A stretch of DNA of 64,000 bases, taken from assembly GCA_021229015.1 (NCBI GenBank), contig CM037781.1, forward strand, positions 64,344,839 through 64,408,838. The letters are read 5' to 3'. How positions within the stretch are numbered: position 1 is the stretch's first letter; every line of letters starts with the position of its first letter. Below the pieces are notes generated by a model. The model did not search any database. It saw only the letters and a program-made list of their open reading frames with translations, and was not told where the DNA came from. Made by a program: the position numbers and the translations under genes. This DNA comes from Solen grandis. Its lineage: Eukaryota > Mollusca > Bivalvia > Adapedonta > Solenidae. This document shows positions 10,354-19,468 of the stretch, one piece after another.

Positions 10354-10950
10354 GGGCTGAGAATGTTATATATATGATATTCTAATATCGAGTTAACCTT
10401 TGAGGTATAGTCCCTGTAATGGTTCTGCTACATTTCGAACCTCGTGGCCTTTCACGGAGATAACCAATGGTTCCTAATGATTCATTAGGGTACCTTGGTT
10501 ATCTTGGTAAAGGTAAAGTGGTCCAAGACGTAGCGGTGAATGTCGACTTTACTGGAAGAGATTTTAGGGCACAAACCTTAGTTTTTCGTTCACATATAAT
10601 TTGTAGAAATTAAAATAAATTGTTTCTGCACTCCCATATTTGTGAAGTCTTTGTTTCCTGAAAAATAAACTCGGCAATGGTAAGTCACACATTACGGTTA
10701 AACGCTATTTGCGTATGAGCAACTTCGGCGAAATCGGCTTAATAAAGAATATGATAACCACTTGCTGTTCCATGTGATAGTTCCGCAACATGGCGTATTT
10801 ATCAGTTCACAAATTCTCTTTGTGTGCCTTCATGTCTGCGTTTTCATTACCGGTGCATATCGTGGAACTCGTTCTACCGTGAAAACAACCAACTTTGTTT
10901 TTGATATATCATGTCTATATATACTATTCGTAAGTAATGAAGAAAAATAA
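10354..10950 (+). repeat. dispersed repeat R, copy 1 (continuous)
   Basis: 10,354-10,404 and 10,585-10,760 match 14,928-15,225. The stretch from about 10,790 to 10,945 matches 32,303-32,425, including CATTACCGGTGCATATCG and TTTTGATATATCATGT. Copy 1 is continuous through the point where copy 2 is broken. About 180 bp (10,405-10,585) are extra here. They hold a 43-base palindrome (10,460-10,502) built on ATAACCAA, CCTAATGA, TTCATTAGG and TTGGTTAT. There is no coding capacity that I can recognise, and the element type is unknown. Confidence 0.65.
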
Positions 10951-11232
10951 TATTATATAAACATGCTCTACTAGGGTGCTTTTGATCCACACAATCGTTC
11001 AAACAATTCAACATAGTGATACGTGTTTTTACCGTCCATCTGCTGTTTCAGGTAGCGTCGTATGCCGGTGATGAACTCCAGGATATGGAATTTACTCATA
11101 ATCTGACACCGGTTTTATATGTTAGATATAATGCAACCTGCCGACATTAATTAGTAATAAACAAACTTTTCATTACGTGCGTGGATTAAGAGATATATAA
11201 GACCAGTTGTTATATAGTTGTGACATTTACTT
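10951..11232. other. AT-rich DNA without recognised gene
   Basis: Nothing recognised. Confidence 0.5.
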
Positions 11233-12587
11233 TAGCGACATTGGGTAATAACGGTAAAATGCATCAAAATGGGTTTTTAACGGAATAAAATACTTCACAC
11301 CTTCTTCTAATGATCTGTGAAAACAAAAATCCAATATCTCACTTTAAAATATGCGATTTATGGCCCTGAATAACCAGACCCCATATAGCCGAAAAAGCAG
11401 TCCGCTATTTCGATCACGTGACGTCGAGTAGGCGGGGCTTTCAGAGGCGCCGTGTAGGGAAATCAGTTTATACGCTAGGAAGATATTAGTTTGTCGTTTG
11501 TCAAATAACTATCAGTTACTATAGCAGCAGGTTAATGTTTATTATCACCTGAAGTAAATATGGGAAATAAAAGAAATCTTTTCAATAGTATTTAATATAC
11601 TCAACATCTTAAAGTATTTGTCCTTTTATTTGAATATCGAAATGAACTTCATTTTTTTTTTCATTACACTTTATCAGTACAATTGTTTCCACGCGGTCTC
11701 TTAGAGACCCAAATAGTAACAAATTAGAGGCCCGTTAGTTGTCAACATGTAGCCAGTTACACTGGGGACAGGAAGTCTATTACGTAATATACTAGGTGAC
11801 AGCTCGGGCCCCGAGTCCAGTAAACTGTGTGATATATGACCAAACGGCACACGGTAATAAAAGCACACGTGCAGTACACACAGGAAACCAGTTTTCAGGG
11901 GACACTGATTAACCCGACCCAGACAAATCAAGTCATAATCTATATAGACAATATTTTTAAACATAAAGTTTTTGTATTGTATTGTTGCAAAAGTAGTAAA
12001 CAAAACTTTATATATGCAAATACGTTTCAATATGGTTATTTTCAGTTAAAAGTATTCCCTCGCAATGGCTTTATTTTTATAAGCTTTTATTTGCAATTAT
12101 ATTTACACATACAATTAAAAATAAAAAACCATTATAATTACTAATTTTAAGAAATCAATCTATTGTTATAGAAGTTTACAGTTTTGGTATATTGGGGTTC
12201 GTATATTGCATGTTAGCAGGATAAGAAACCGTTTATATGTAAGAAATGATGAGACAGTGTTGATAAATAAGCAAACCAATCAAAAGTCCGATAAAACCCA
12301 TACTTTTTTGTCGTGAAGATTAAGTCGTGATTAAGAATCAATAAAACGACAAAAGAGAAAATTTGCTTATTATTCAAAGACAGGCGTGACGTCGATTTTA
12401 TGACGTGCGCTATATACGTCTGTGCATGGAGCATAAATAATGGTTATTTTATTATAATCGATTATTTCTATTAATTTTGGAGATCTGTACCAGAATGAAG
12501 ATACAGACTGATGAAACAAAATGTGTCCTTTAATTTTATTTTCATAGACATTTTGATGCATTTTACCGTTATTACCCAATGTCGCTA
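11233..12587. repeat. segment bounded by a 39-bp inverted repeat
   Basis: The 39 bases at 11,233-11,271 (beginning TAGCGACATTGGGTAATAAC) occur as an exact reverse complement at 12,549-12,587. A third, 22-of-23 match to the right-hand arm, in the same orientation, is at 13,457-13,479. The enclosed 1.28 kb has short overlapping frames on both strands (11,701-12,030 minus, 11,836-12,144 plus) with no motif I know. It also has a CpG-containing patch (11,410-11,460) with TCACGTGACGTCGAG. It may be a transposable element whose ends are these repeats, but target duplications are not obvious. Confidence 0.45.
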
Positions 12588-13456
12588 CCTTAACCAAAAC
12601 CCTAATTATGTATCATATTGAAACAGGCATAATATCAAATAATAAAATACGGTATATGTAATTAATAAATGCAAAAAACACATTTCAATCATACCCTGCC
12701 CTTACGACTGCTCGGCTTAGTGCGGCTTCGGTATCCATTATTTCCCTGTGTGGGGCCCCTTATCTCGACGCTTGAAGATAGTCACGTGACTTTTTATGTG
12801 TTATATGCCGTGTGCACTATGACACTAGATGACTTTATGGGATGTAAACCAAAAGTTTAGGTACTTATATGTTCGGAAAGTGTGAATAATGGACGATGTA
12901 TCAAACAGCTAAACTACTGAGCAAAAAGAATTTAATTAAGGCTGAACAGTTATGCGATAATCCCATTTAATTAGCACATTTTGATCGTTTTATCTTTCAA
13001 GCTAATTTTCCACACACTGGAATTAGCTTGTAGTGGGGGTGTTTGGACAGTGATTACAAAGTTGATTGTTGTCCGATTTCAAAGCGGTTTTCGTCTGTCG
13101 GAAGGTCTTTGATCCGTCTAGTGATCCGTGTCTCAGTTTTTCGATAATTGTTTTAGTTTTGTTACAATGGCTAATTAATTGACGAGCGGCGTGTTTCGAA
13201 GCGAAAATAAAAAGTTAAGTTAAATAACTTTTGAACAGAAAATTTTAAAAGAAATTTGAGACACGGATCACTAGTTCATTTGTATAGATACAGTTTAATA
13301 CAAAAACGAAGTTATTTGGTGCAAAAATGACTTAGATATCGCTCTCCGAAATTTTCGAAAAATGGTCGGGAAGGTTAATTAATTTTAAAAAGGGGCTTTT
13401 GTACTAACTATGTTTATACTCATGTTATTCAAAACCAGTAAATTTGATAGTTGTCC
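12588..13456. other. non-coding DNA with two strong hairpins
   Basis: One hairpin is CAAGCTAATT (12,998-13,007) paired with AATTAGCTTG (13,021-13,030). The other is CTAGTGATCCGTGTCTCA (13,118-13,135) and its exact 18-bp reverse complement at 13,257-13,274. The segment is bounded on the left and right by same-orientation copies of the ATTACCCARTGTCGCTACCT sequence (12,571 and 13,457). No gene is visible; the 63-codon frame at 12,669-12,860 has no recognisable content. Confidence 0.5.
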
Positions 13457-13479
13457 ATTACCCAGTGTCGCTACCTTAA

Positions 13480-14228
13480 TAGGCTAATGTTAATCAAGAT
13501 CCTACATGCGGTCAATGCTGATTTTTTGTAGATCTTACATTAAGATTCAAATATGCCTACTTAAATATCTAATGTAAGGCAGACATTCACAATTGCATTT
13601 CTTCCAGTTGTAACAAGTATTCACCCTTACCGCTCTCGTTATTCAGCATTTAAATGAAATAAAAGTGTCATGCTATTTTTATTTGAAATTTTCAGAGATG
13701 TACGTACCTTTCTCCGGTTTGATTGAGCGTGAGATACGATAGGAGCCTTTTAGAATTAAATTTCTTATCGACTTGCGTCTTTATAAAACATGTCATTAAA
13801 TATAGTTTAACATAATATCGAATAAATGTCATTTTAATATACATAGGAGCTTCTCTTCTTTTCAAATATCTATACACCTGGTTCAATATTTAAATGGTAG
13901 AAGGGAAATTTCTACATCGATAAAGTCATATAATCTGATAAAGAAGTCTCTTAAGTCAAGTCTCTTAAGATATAAAACAAATCTATCTCAGGCATGAGTT
14001 GCTATTTTTAGAATTAAATTTGTTTCACGATATTGACTACAATATTCTTTTCAAATTTAATTATTTCCACAAGGAATTATAAATATAATACAAAATAACC
14101 TAATCATAAGTACTGTTATCCCGTATTGTCTTTATTTCCTCTTGTAGTTGACGCGCAATCGCGTGGAAATAAATATTTTCAAGATATTTTAGCATATCAG
14201 TTTTCGTACTTTTTCACAAGTACTTATT
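13480..14228. other. AT-rich DNA without recognised gene
   Basis: Nothing recognised. Confidence 0.5.
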
Positions 14229-14494
14229 TCATGCAAAAGTAAGGGGGCCTCCGTGGCCGAGAGGGTAAAGTCGCTGACTTTAACACTCACTCAGCGTGGG
14301 TTCGAATCTCGGCAAGGTCATTCGGATTTTCATGTGAGGAAGCCTTCCAGCTGGCTTGCGGTAAGTCGGTGGTTCTACCCGGATGCCTCCATGTATTCGG
14401 GGTTTTTCTCTGCCTATTATTAGCTGGACGGCACCATATGACTGAAATACTGTCGAAGCGACGGAAAACTCAAATAGTCAAGTCATGCAAAAGT
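14229..14494 (+). mobile_element. full-length class II-tRNA SINE with 12-bp TSD
   Basis: The element (14,241-14,482) is flanked by perfect 12-bp direct repeats TCATGCAAAAGT at 14,229-14,240 and 14,483-14,494. The head GGGGGCCTCCGTGGCCGAGA and B-box GGGTTCGAATCTC mark a Leu/Ser-like tRNA origin. The conserved body has CTTCCAGCTGGCTTGCGG. The 3' part ends CATATGACTGAAATACTGTC and GACGGAAAACTC. It lacks the long A tail of some copies. It defines the full length (about 242 bp) of the family also seen at 1-194, 26,117-26,370 and 50,264-50,445. Confidence 0.93.
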
Positions 14495-14927
14495 CTTTGA
14501 TATTAATGTTTACCTTGACAGTAAGCTTGACATATTGGCCAAATTTTCCTCTTATTGACCAAATGAATGTCCGAGGAGGATCAAGTACATATATGGACAA
14601 CGCAATTACAGCAGCTTTCTGTCTGCAAATTCCAACATGAGATGCCCGGGATAACAATTTTAATGGACATCCTGGTAAATCTGCAATAACAAATGTATAT
14701 TTTCTTTTATGTCTCAAATGTCCGTATCGGGACATATTAATTTAACACATATAGAATAAATACGTTCTTTTATTCATTGCATCTTTTAAATAATGTCCCT
14801 CATATAGTACATGAAACTACATATGGACACATGTTCGTAAGTATCGACTTAACTATATATAATCCAATATTAAATATATCAAATATTTATTATGCAATAT
14901 TCGCACGAAAACGTTTCTGGCGGGATT
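14495..14927. other. AT-rich DNA without recognised gene
   Basis: A minus-strand frame of 85 codons (14,478-14,735) begins inside the SINE duplication and has no recognisable content. Nothing else is seen. Confidence 0.5.
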
Positions 14928-15225
14928 GAGAATGTTATATTTATTATTTCCTGGTATCGCATTAACCTATTAAGTAGCTCGTTCACATATAATTGATAGA
15001 AATTAAAATACTCGATAAATTGTTTATTACACTCCCTTGTTATTGTTTGTGAAGTCTTTGTTTCCTGAAAAATAAACTCGGCAAGTGTAAGTCACTTATC
15101 ACGGTAAACGCTATTTCCGTAATTGCAAACTTAGCGAAATCGGTTAAATATAGATTTATGGTATCAACTTGCAATACCACAGTATACGTTCAGCAACATG
15201 GTGTGTTCACCAGCTCGGGGTTTGC
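14928..15225 (+). repeat. dispersed repeat R, copy 2, left half
   Basis: It matches copy 1 (10,354-10,404 then 10,585-10,805), including GAAGTCTTTGTTTCCTGAAA, AATAAACTCGGCAA and CGAAATCGG. Similarity stops at about 15,225 (GTGTTCACCAGCTC). The missing continuation appears 17 kb downstream at 32,303. Confidence 0.65.
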
Positions 15226-15621
15226 GATAAGCATAAGTTCTGCCCGTGAAGTTAGCGCATGCGCGAAGAGTCAATATGATCAGCCAAGGGACAAAAAAGT
15301 AAAAGAAAAAACAAAACATAAAAAGTTTATAAGTCTTAATTTAATTTCAATACCGTATGTTTTTTTTGAGAAATACCAATCCTTGTTAACAATGGTAATA
15401 TTTGGCGATCATGCGTCTGTAGAGGGGTATTGATAGACCTTTTACGCACAATGAGTTAAAAATCAAATTGTTAATCAAAGAGCATCTGTTAATGAGCTGT
15501 TTACATACAACATAGTGATAAGCTAAAATCGGAAGCCAATCTACATGTGCAGATATAATTTAATGTGAAAAAATAAAATTGTTTTGACTTTTAAGAAAAA
15601 TAAATGAGTTAAACCAGCATG
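15226..15621. other. unassigned DNA left of the composite element
   Basis: No gene seen. A 91-codon frame (15,158-15,433) begins inside repeat R and has no recognisable motif. Confidence 0.5.
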
Positions 15622-15830
15622 TTATTAGGACTTTCTGCCTAAAGCAGAAAGTCCTATTGGGTTTGTACTGTTTATTCTTCTTCTTCTTATTAGGACTTTC
15701 TGCCTAAAGCAGAAAGTCCTATTGGGTTTGTACTGTTTATTAGGACTTTCTGCCTAAAGCAGAAAGTCCTATTGGGTTTGTTATGTTTTTTCTTATTATT
15801 ATTATTATTATTCTACTTTTTTCTTCCTTT
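15622..15830 (+). mobile_element. three tandem 5' end modules
   Basis: Perfect 12-bp hairpins lie at 15,627-15,655, 15,692-15,720 and 15,742-15,770, all with loop CTAAA. Each is followed by ATTGGGTTTGT and a short T-rich linker. The last runs into a TTA microsatellite and a TTTTTTCTTCC stretch. Three identical starts within 120 bp are best read as nested insertions into the microsatellite next to the previous start. Confidence 0.8.
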
Positions 15831-16434
15831 TGAGGTTCAAATTAAAACAGGTTGCCGATGAGCTAGCAGCATGAAATTTTAATAGTATGCACAGTGACTT
15901 TGGCGCTTTTGATCGTCATAATTTTTTTCTTCATGTGACGTCACATGACGTCAGGGCTGAAGAAAGCTACAAAAGCTTGTTCGAGCTCTACAGCCGTCAT
16001 GATTGGACCGATTTACTTGATTTTTTCACAGAATGTATATATTATGTTCTTGTTGTGCAGGATTATATACGTTTTGCAATATTTGAAAAGATCAAGGATC
16101 TATGGCTGAACCAAGTTTCGAACTTTGGACCAGAAAATGTAATGAAGTATTACGAAGCACTCAGATAAGCTAGAAACATGAAATTTGGACAGAATATGTG
16201 TCCTATTGATTTCTTTCAGTTCTGAGAAGATTGACGTCGTATGACGTAAAATGACGTCATGACGCGTTATCAAATTTTTTATCCAAAATATACGGTTTTT
16301 TAGCACTGGAAGACAAAGTTTTTGACCGATTTGCATAAAATTTTCATTGAAGGTGCAACATAGCCTCTTATTGTCATCAGTCACTTCCGCTTCCGGAAAA
16401 TAGCTAAGTCAAGGTCACATGTCAATTATCGGTT
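15831..16434 (+). repeat. diverged single CRE-bearing monomer
   Basis: A diverged relative of the 451-bp monomer of the arrays downstream. It keeps the paired TGACGTCA sites 10 bp apart (near 15,938), CTACAGCCGTCAT, and a second cluster of TGACGT-type sites (16,233-16,262). It carries an open frame of 93 codons (15,887-16,168), also seen in related form in other monomers; this is not evidence of a gene. Confidence 0.65.
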
Positions 16435-16800
16435 TTTTCTTCGGCCTTAAATATCTCAAAAACGAAAAATATTTTATCGAGACACTATGCGTATAATTTG
16501 TAGTGCTTTGAAATGCCTTTCAGACGATATATAGTTTTTGAAGATCGGGGTTGAATCAGTTGAGTTATTGCAGAAAAACAAAAATGCTGCAACCCTAAGC
16601 GCACTTAACTACTTATATCTCGATAATTATTGATTTTTGTTAATAAGAGTATGAATATAATTTGTAGATCAATGCCCGGCCGTTCTTTTGGTGTTTAAAT
16701 TTTAAAGATTGACCTAATATTCATTAAGTTATAAGGGAAAACAAAACGATATGAACATATTTATTTCCGATTTTTGCCGTGTGCTCAAGGTTTAACCGCC
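16435..16800 (+). repeat. internal linker module, copy 1
   Basis: Features ATATCTCAAAAACGAA, a GACACTATG block and TTTTTGAAGATCGGGGTTGA. The same module recurs at 24,316-24,480 and 25,715-26,060, always after a CRE-bearing monomer, so it is a fixed internal part of the element family. Confidence 0.65.
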
Positions 16801-17763
16801 CGTATCTACATAATGTTTAACGATACATACAATTATGAAGCGAGTGAATTGTGGGAAATTAAAAGACCTTTCTAACGGTACCTAGCTTTTTAAAATTGGA
16901 CGTAATATAAGGAAGTTACATGAAAAATAAGAATTCAGTAAAACCGTTCTTTCATGCACTCCCGCAGTAAGTCCCGATCACTTGATTCCTTTTTTCGAAG
17001 AAACTATTTATTTTTTTTAAAATAACATATAGAACATTTTTATTTTTTTTTGCATGATGTAAGGTTGCAGATTTTAATGATCGGACCATAAATTATATTT
17101 TTTTTTGTCGAAAGGCAATAATAGACACGAACATCTTTTTGCCGACTTTTGCCGTTTTCTTGAAAAATAACTTTCTATATCTCAAAACCCGTAATAGAAA
17201 AGTTGAAACATGAAACACGTGAAATGTTGGAAATTTAAAGGCCTTTCTAATGGTACCTAGCGTTTTAAAATTGGACATCGGACATCCTATAAGGAAGTTA
17301 GATAAGAAATAAGAAGTCATTTAAACCGTTCTTTCATGCATTTCTGCAGTTAGTCCCTATCATTTGATTGTTTTTTTCTAAGAAACTATTAATTTTTGAA
17401 AATAACATAAAGAACAGTATTATTAGCGTGATGCAATGCGGTTCTAATGGTATGCAGATTTTAATGATCGGGCCATTAATTATAAAGTTATTTGTCGAAG
17501 GGCAATAATAGACATGAACATCGTTTTGCCGATTTTTTGCCGTTTCTTTGAAAAATAACTTTCTATATCTCAGAACACGTAACAGAAAAGTTGAAACATG
17601 AAACAAGTGAAATGTTGGAAATATAAAGGCCTTTCTTTTTTAAAATTGGACATCATATAAGGAAGTTAGATGAGTAATAAAAATTAATTTATACCGTTCT
17701 TTCATGCACTTCTGCAATATGTCCTAATCACTTGATTGCTTTTTCTAAGAAACAATTAATTTT
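16801..17763 (+). repeat. ~375-bp internal tandem repeat, about three copies
   Basis: Units are keyed on CCGTTCTTTCATGCA at 16,944, 17,326 and ACCGTTCTTTCATGCA at 17,693 (spacing 382 and 368). Shared blocks are GAAATGTTGGAAATTTAAAG, GGTACCTAGCGTTTTAAAAT and TAAGGAAGTTA. The third unit is interrupted at 17,764 and resumes at 18,779. Related single units flank the SINEs at 26,400 and 27,540. Confidence 0.8.
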
Positions 17764-18778
17764 AAGCTCACCTGAGCACATGTGCTAAAGATGAGCTATA
17801 AGAATCGATGAATGTCCATTGTCCGTCCGTCTGTCCGTCAATCCGCCGTCCGTCCGTCGTCCACAATTAGTTTGTTTGCACTCTAGCATCTTCATTTCTT
17901 AAGTAATCAACTTCAAACTTTATAACAATGTTTATTACCATAAAATCTTAGTCAAGTCCGATTATGGCTGATATCGGCCGATTAGGTCAGGAGTTATGCC
18001 CCTTTTAATATTGAAAAAAGCTAGATTTCACATTGTCATTGTCACTTTGCACTCTTAACATCTTCATTTCTTAAGCAATCATCTTTAAACTTTATGACAA
18101 TGTTTATTATTATCCTCTCACGGCCAACTTTGATTATGGCTGATATTAACTTCTTAGGTCAGGAGTTATGCCCCTTTTAATATTAAAATATGCCAATTTT
18201 CCCTTTTTTAGCATCTTCATTTTTAAGCAATCATCTTCAAACTTTATGACAATGTTTATTACCATAACATCTCGGACAATTTCGACCATAAGGTCATGAG
18301 TTATGCTCCTTTAAATATTAAACAATGCAAATTTTTAGTTTGTTTGCACGTAGCATTTTTTTTATTCTTTTGGCCAAGTTCATTATGGCTGATATATGTC
18401 AATTAGGTCGGTTTTTTTTATATATAAAAAGTAATTTTATTTGCACTCTAGCATCTTCATTTCTGAAATAATCATCTTCAATCTTTAGAACAATGTATAT
18501 AGCCATATTCTTTCTGCCAAGTTCGATAATGGCTGATCTGCTAATTAGGTCAGGAGTTATGCCCCTTTTGATGTTTAAATTTGTGTGTTTTATGCCATAT
18601 TTTTTTAGTCAAGTTTGACTTCAAATTTCGACAACAGGTTCTCTTTAGTTCGTGGAATTATAAATAATCTGATGGATTATGTTTTCAGTACAACTATGCT
18701 ATAATTTAATAACTTCTACAGGCAATGATAACAGTTTTTCTCAGGTGAGAGTCTTTAGGGCCACCTTGGTCCTCTTGT
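17764..18778 (+). mobile_element. AGCTCACCTGAGCA-type bivalve element, 1,015 bp
   Basis: It starts AAGCTCACCTGAGCACATGT. It holds a GTCCGTCCGTC-rich segment and about five diverged repeats keyed on AGCATCTTCATTTCTTAAG (period roughly 150-190 bp). It ends with a hairpin GGGCCA-CCT-TGGTCC and TCTTGT. Comparison with the uninterrupted unit at about 17,389-17,415 shows the empty site is a run of five T before GAAAAT. The insertion sits between T and T with no duplication. That is the behaviour of rolling-circle elements, consistent with the 3' hairpin. It has no coding capacity. I recognise the end sequences as a common molluscan repeat. Confidence 0.8.
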
Positions 18779-19427
18779 TGAAAATATCATAAAGAACAAT
18801 TTTTTTTTTATCATGATGCAGTGCAGTGTATTAAGTTATTTGTCAAATGGTAGTAGTTGACATGAATATCTTTTTGCCGATTTTTGCCTTTTTGGGGGGA
18901 GGAATAACTTTATATATCGCAAAAACAGATAGGTTTAAACCTAAAGTAAGTACATGTTTAAATCAGAAGACCTTTCTAACCATACCTGGGTTTTTAAAAT
19001 CGGACATCATAGTTGCATGAAAGTAAGAATTTCTGGGGAAAAAAAATCCTTGTGCTTCTGCAGTTGATCCCAGTTGATATTTCGTAGCAAAGGAATCTTG
19101 TATACCTTTTTAACATGTTAAAAGGACTAGTGATACTTCATTCCCTTGCAGAACACGAAGATTGAATATTATTGTAGTTATCTTAAAGATGGTTCTGGAA
19201 AAATTAGCATTATGAAATTTTAACTGAAAACAAAGCCACATATTCCCTTTTGAATGCAATGACTTTAAAATTATTATTATGTTATATGACATCACAGATT
19301 TCTTCTGTTTTTAATTTATGTTTGCACTCTACAGCTGTCAATTCGGGACGGATTTCCTTCAATTTTTAAAGATGGTGTATTTCAGAAAATAAAATAAGTA
19401 TGATCAGGTTTGACATGGTTTGAAGTG
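18779..19427 (+). repeat. resumed 375-bp unit and element 3' region
   Basis: The unit broken at 17,763 continues here (AAAATATCATAAAGAACA, then CTTTTTGCCGATTTTTGCC). Past 19,080 the sequence has a strong hairpin, CCTTTT...AAAAGG around TAACATGTTA (19,105-19,125), followed by ACTAGT. This could be an additional, older 3' end. No gene is seen; a 61-codon minus frame (19,110-19,295) has no motif. Confidence 0.55.
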
Positions 19428-19468
19428 CAGAAAGCCCTTTCTTTTGTCCAGAACAAAAGGAGTCTAGT
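19428..19468 (+). mobile_element. 3' end module 1 of the nested elements
   Basis: GCAGAAAGCCC (19,428-19,438), hairpin CTTTTGT/ACAAAAG (19,441-19,447 and 19,453-19,459), then CTAG (19,464-19,467) and T. Immediately after it the T-rich TTATTATTATTC microsatellite of the next element layer resumes. Confidence 0.75.

Noticed and set aside
11400..11470. A CpG-rich promoter (TCACGTGACGTCGAGTAGG, GGGGCTTTC)
   Set aside because: The patch is too short, and no transcription unit is visible on either side.
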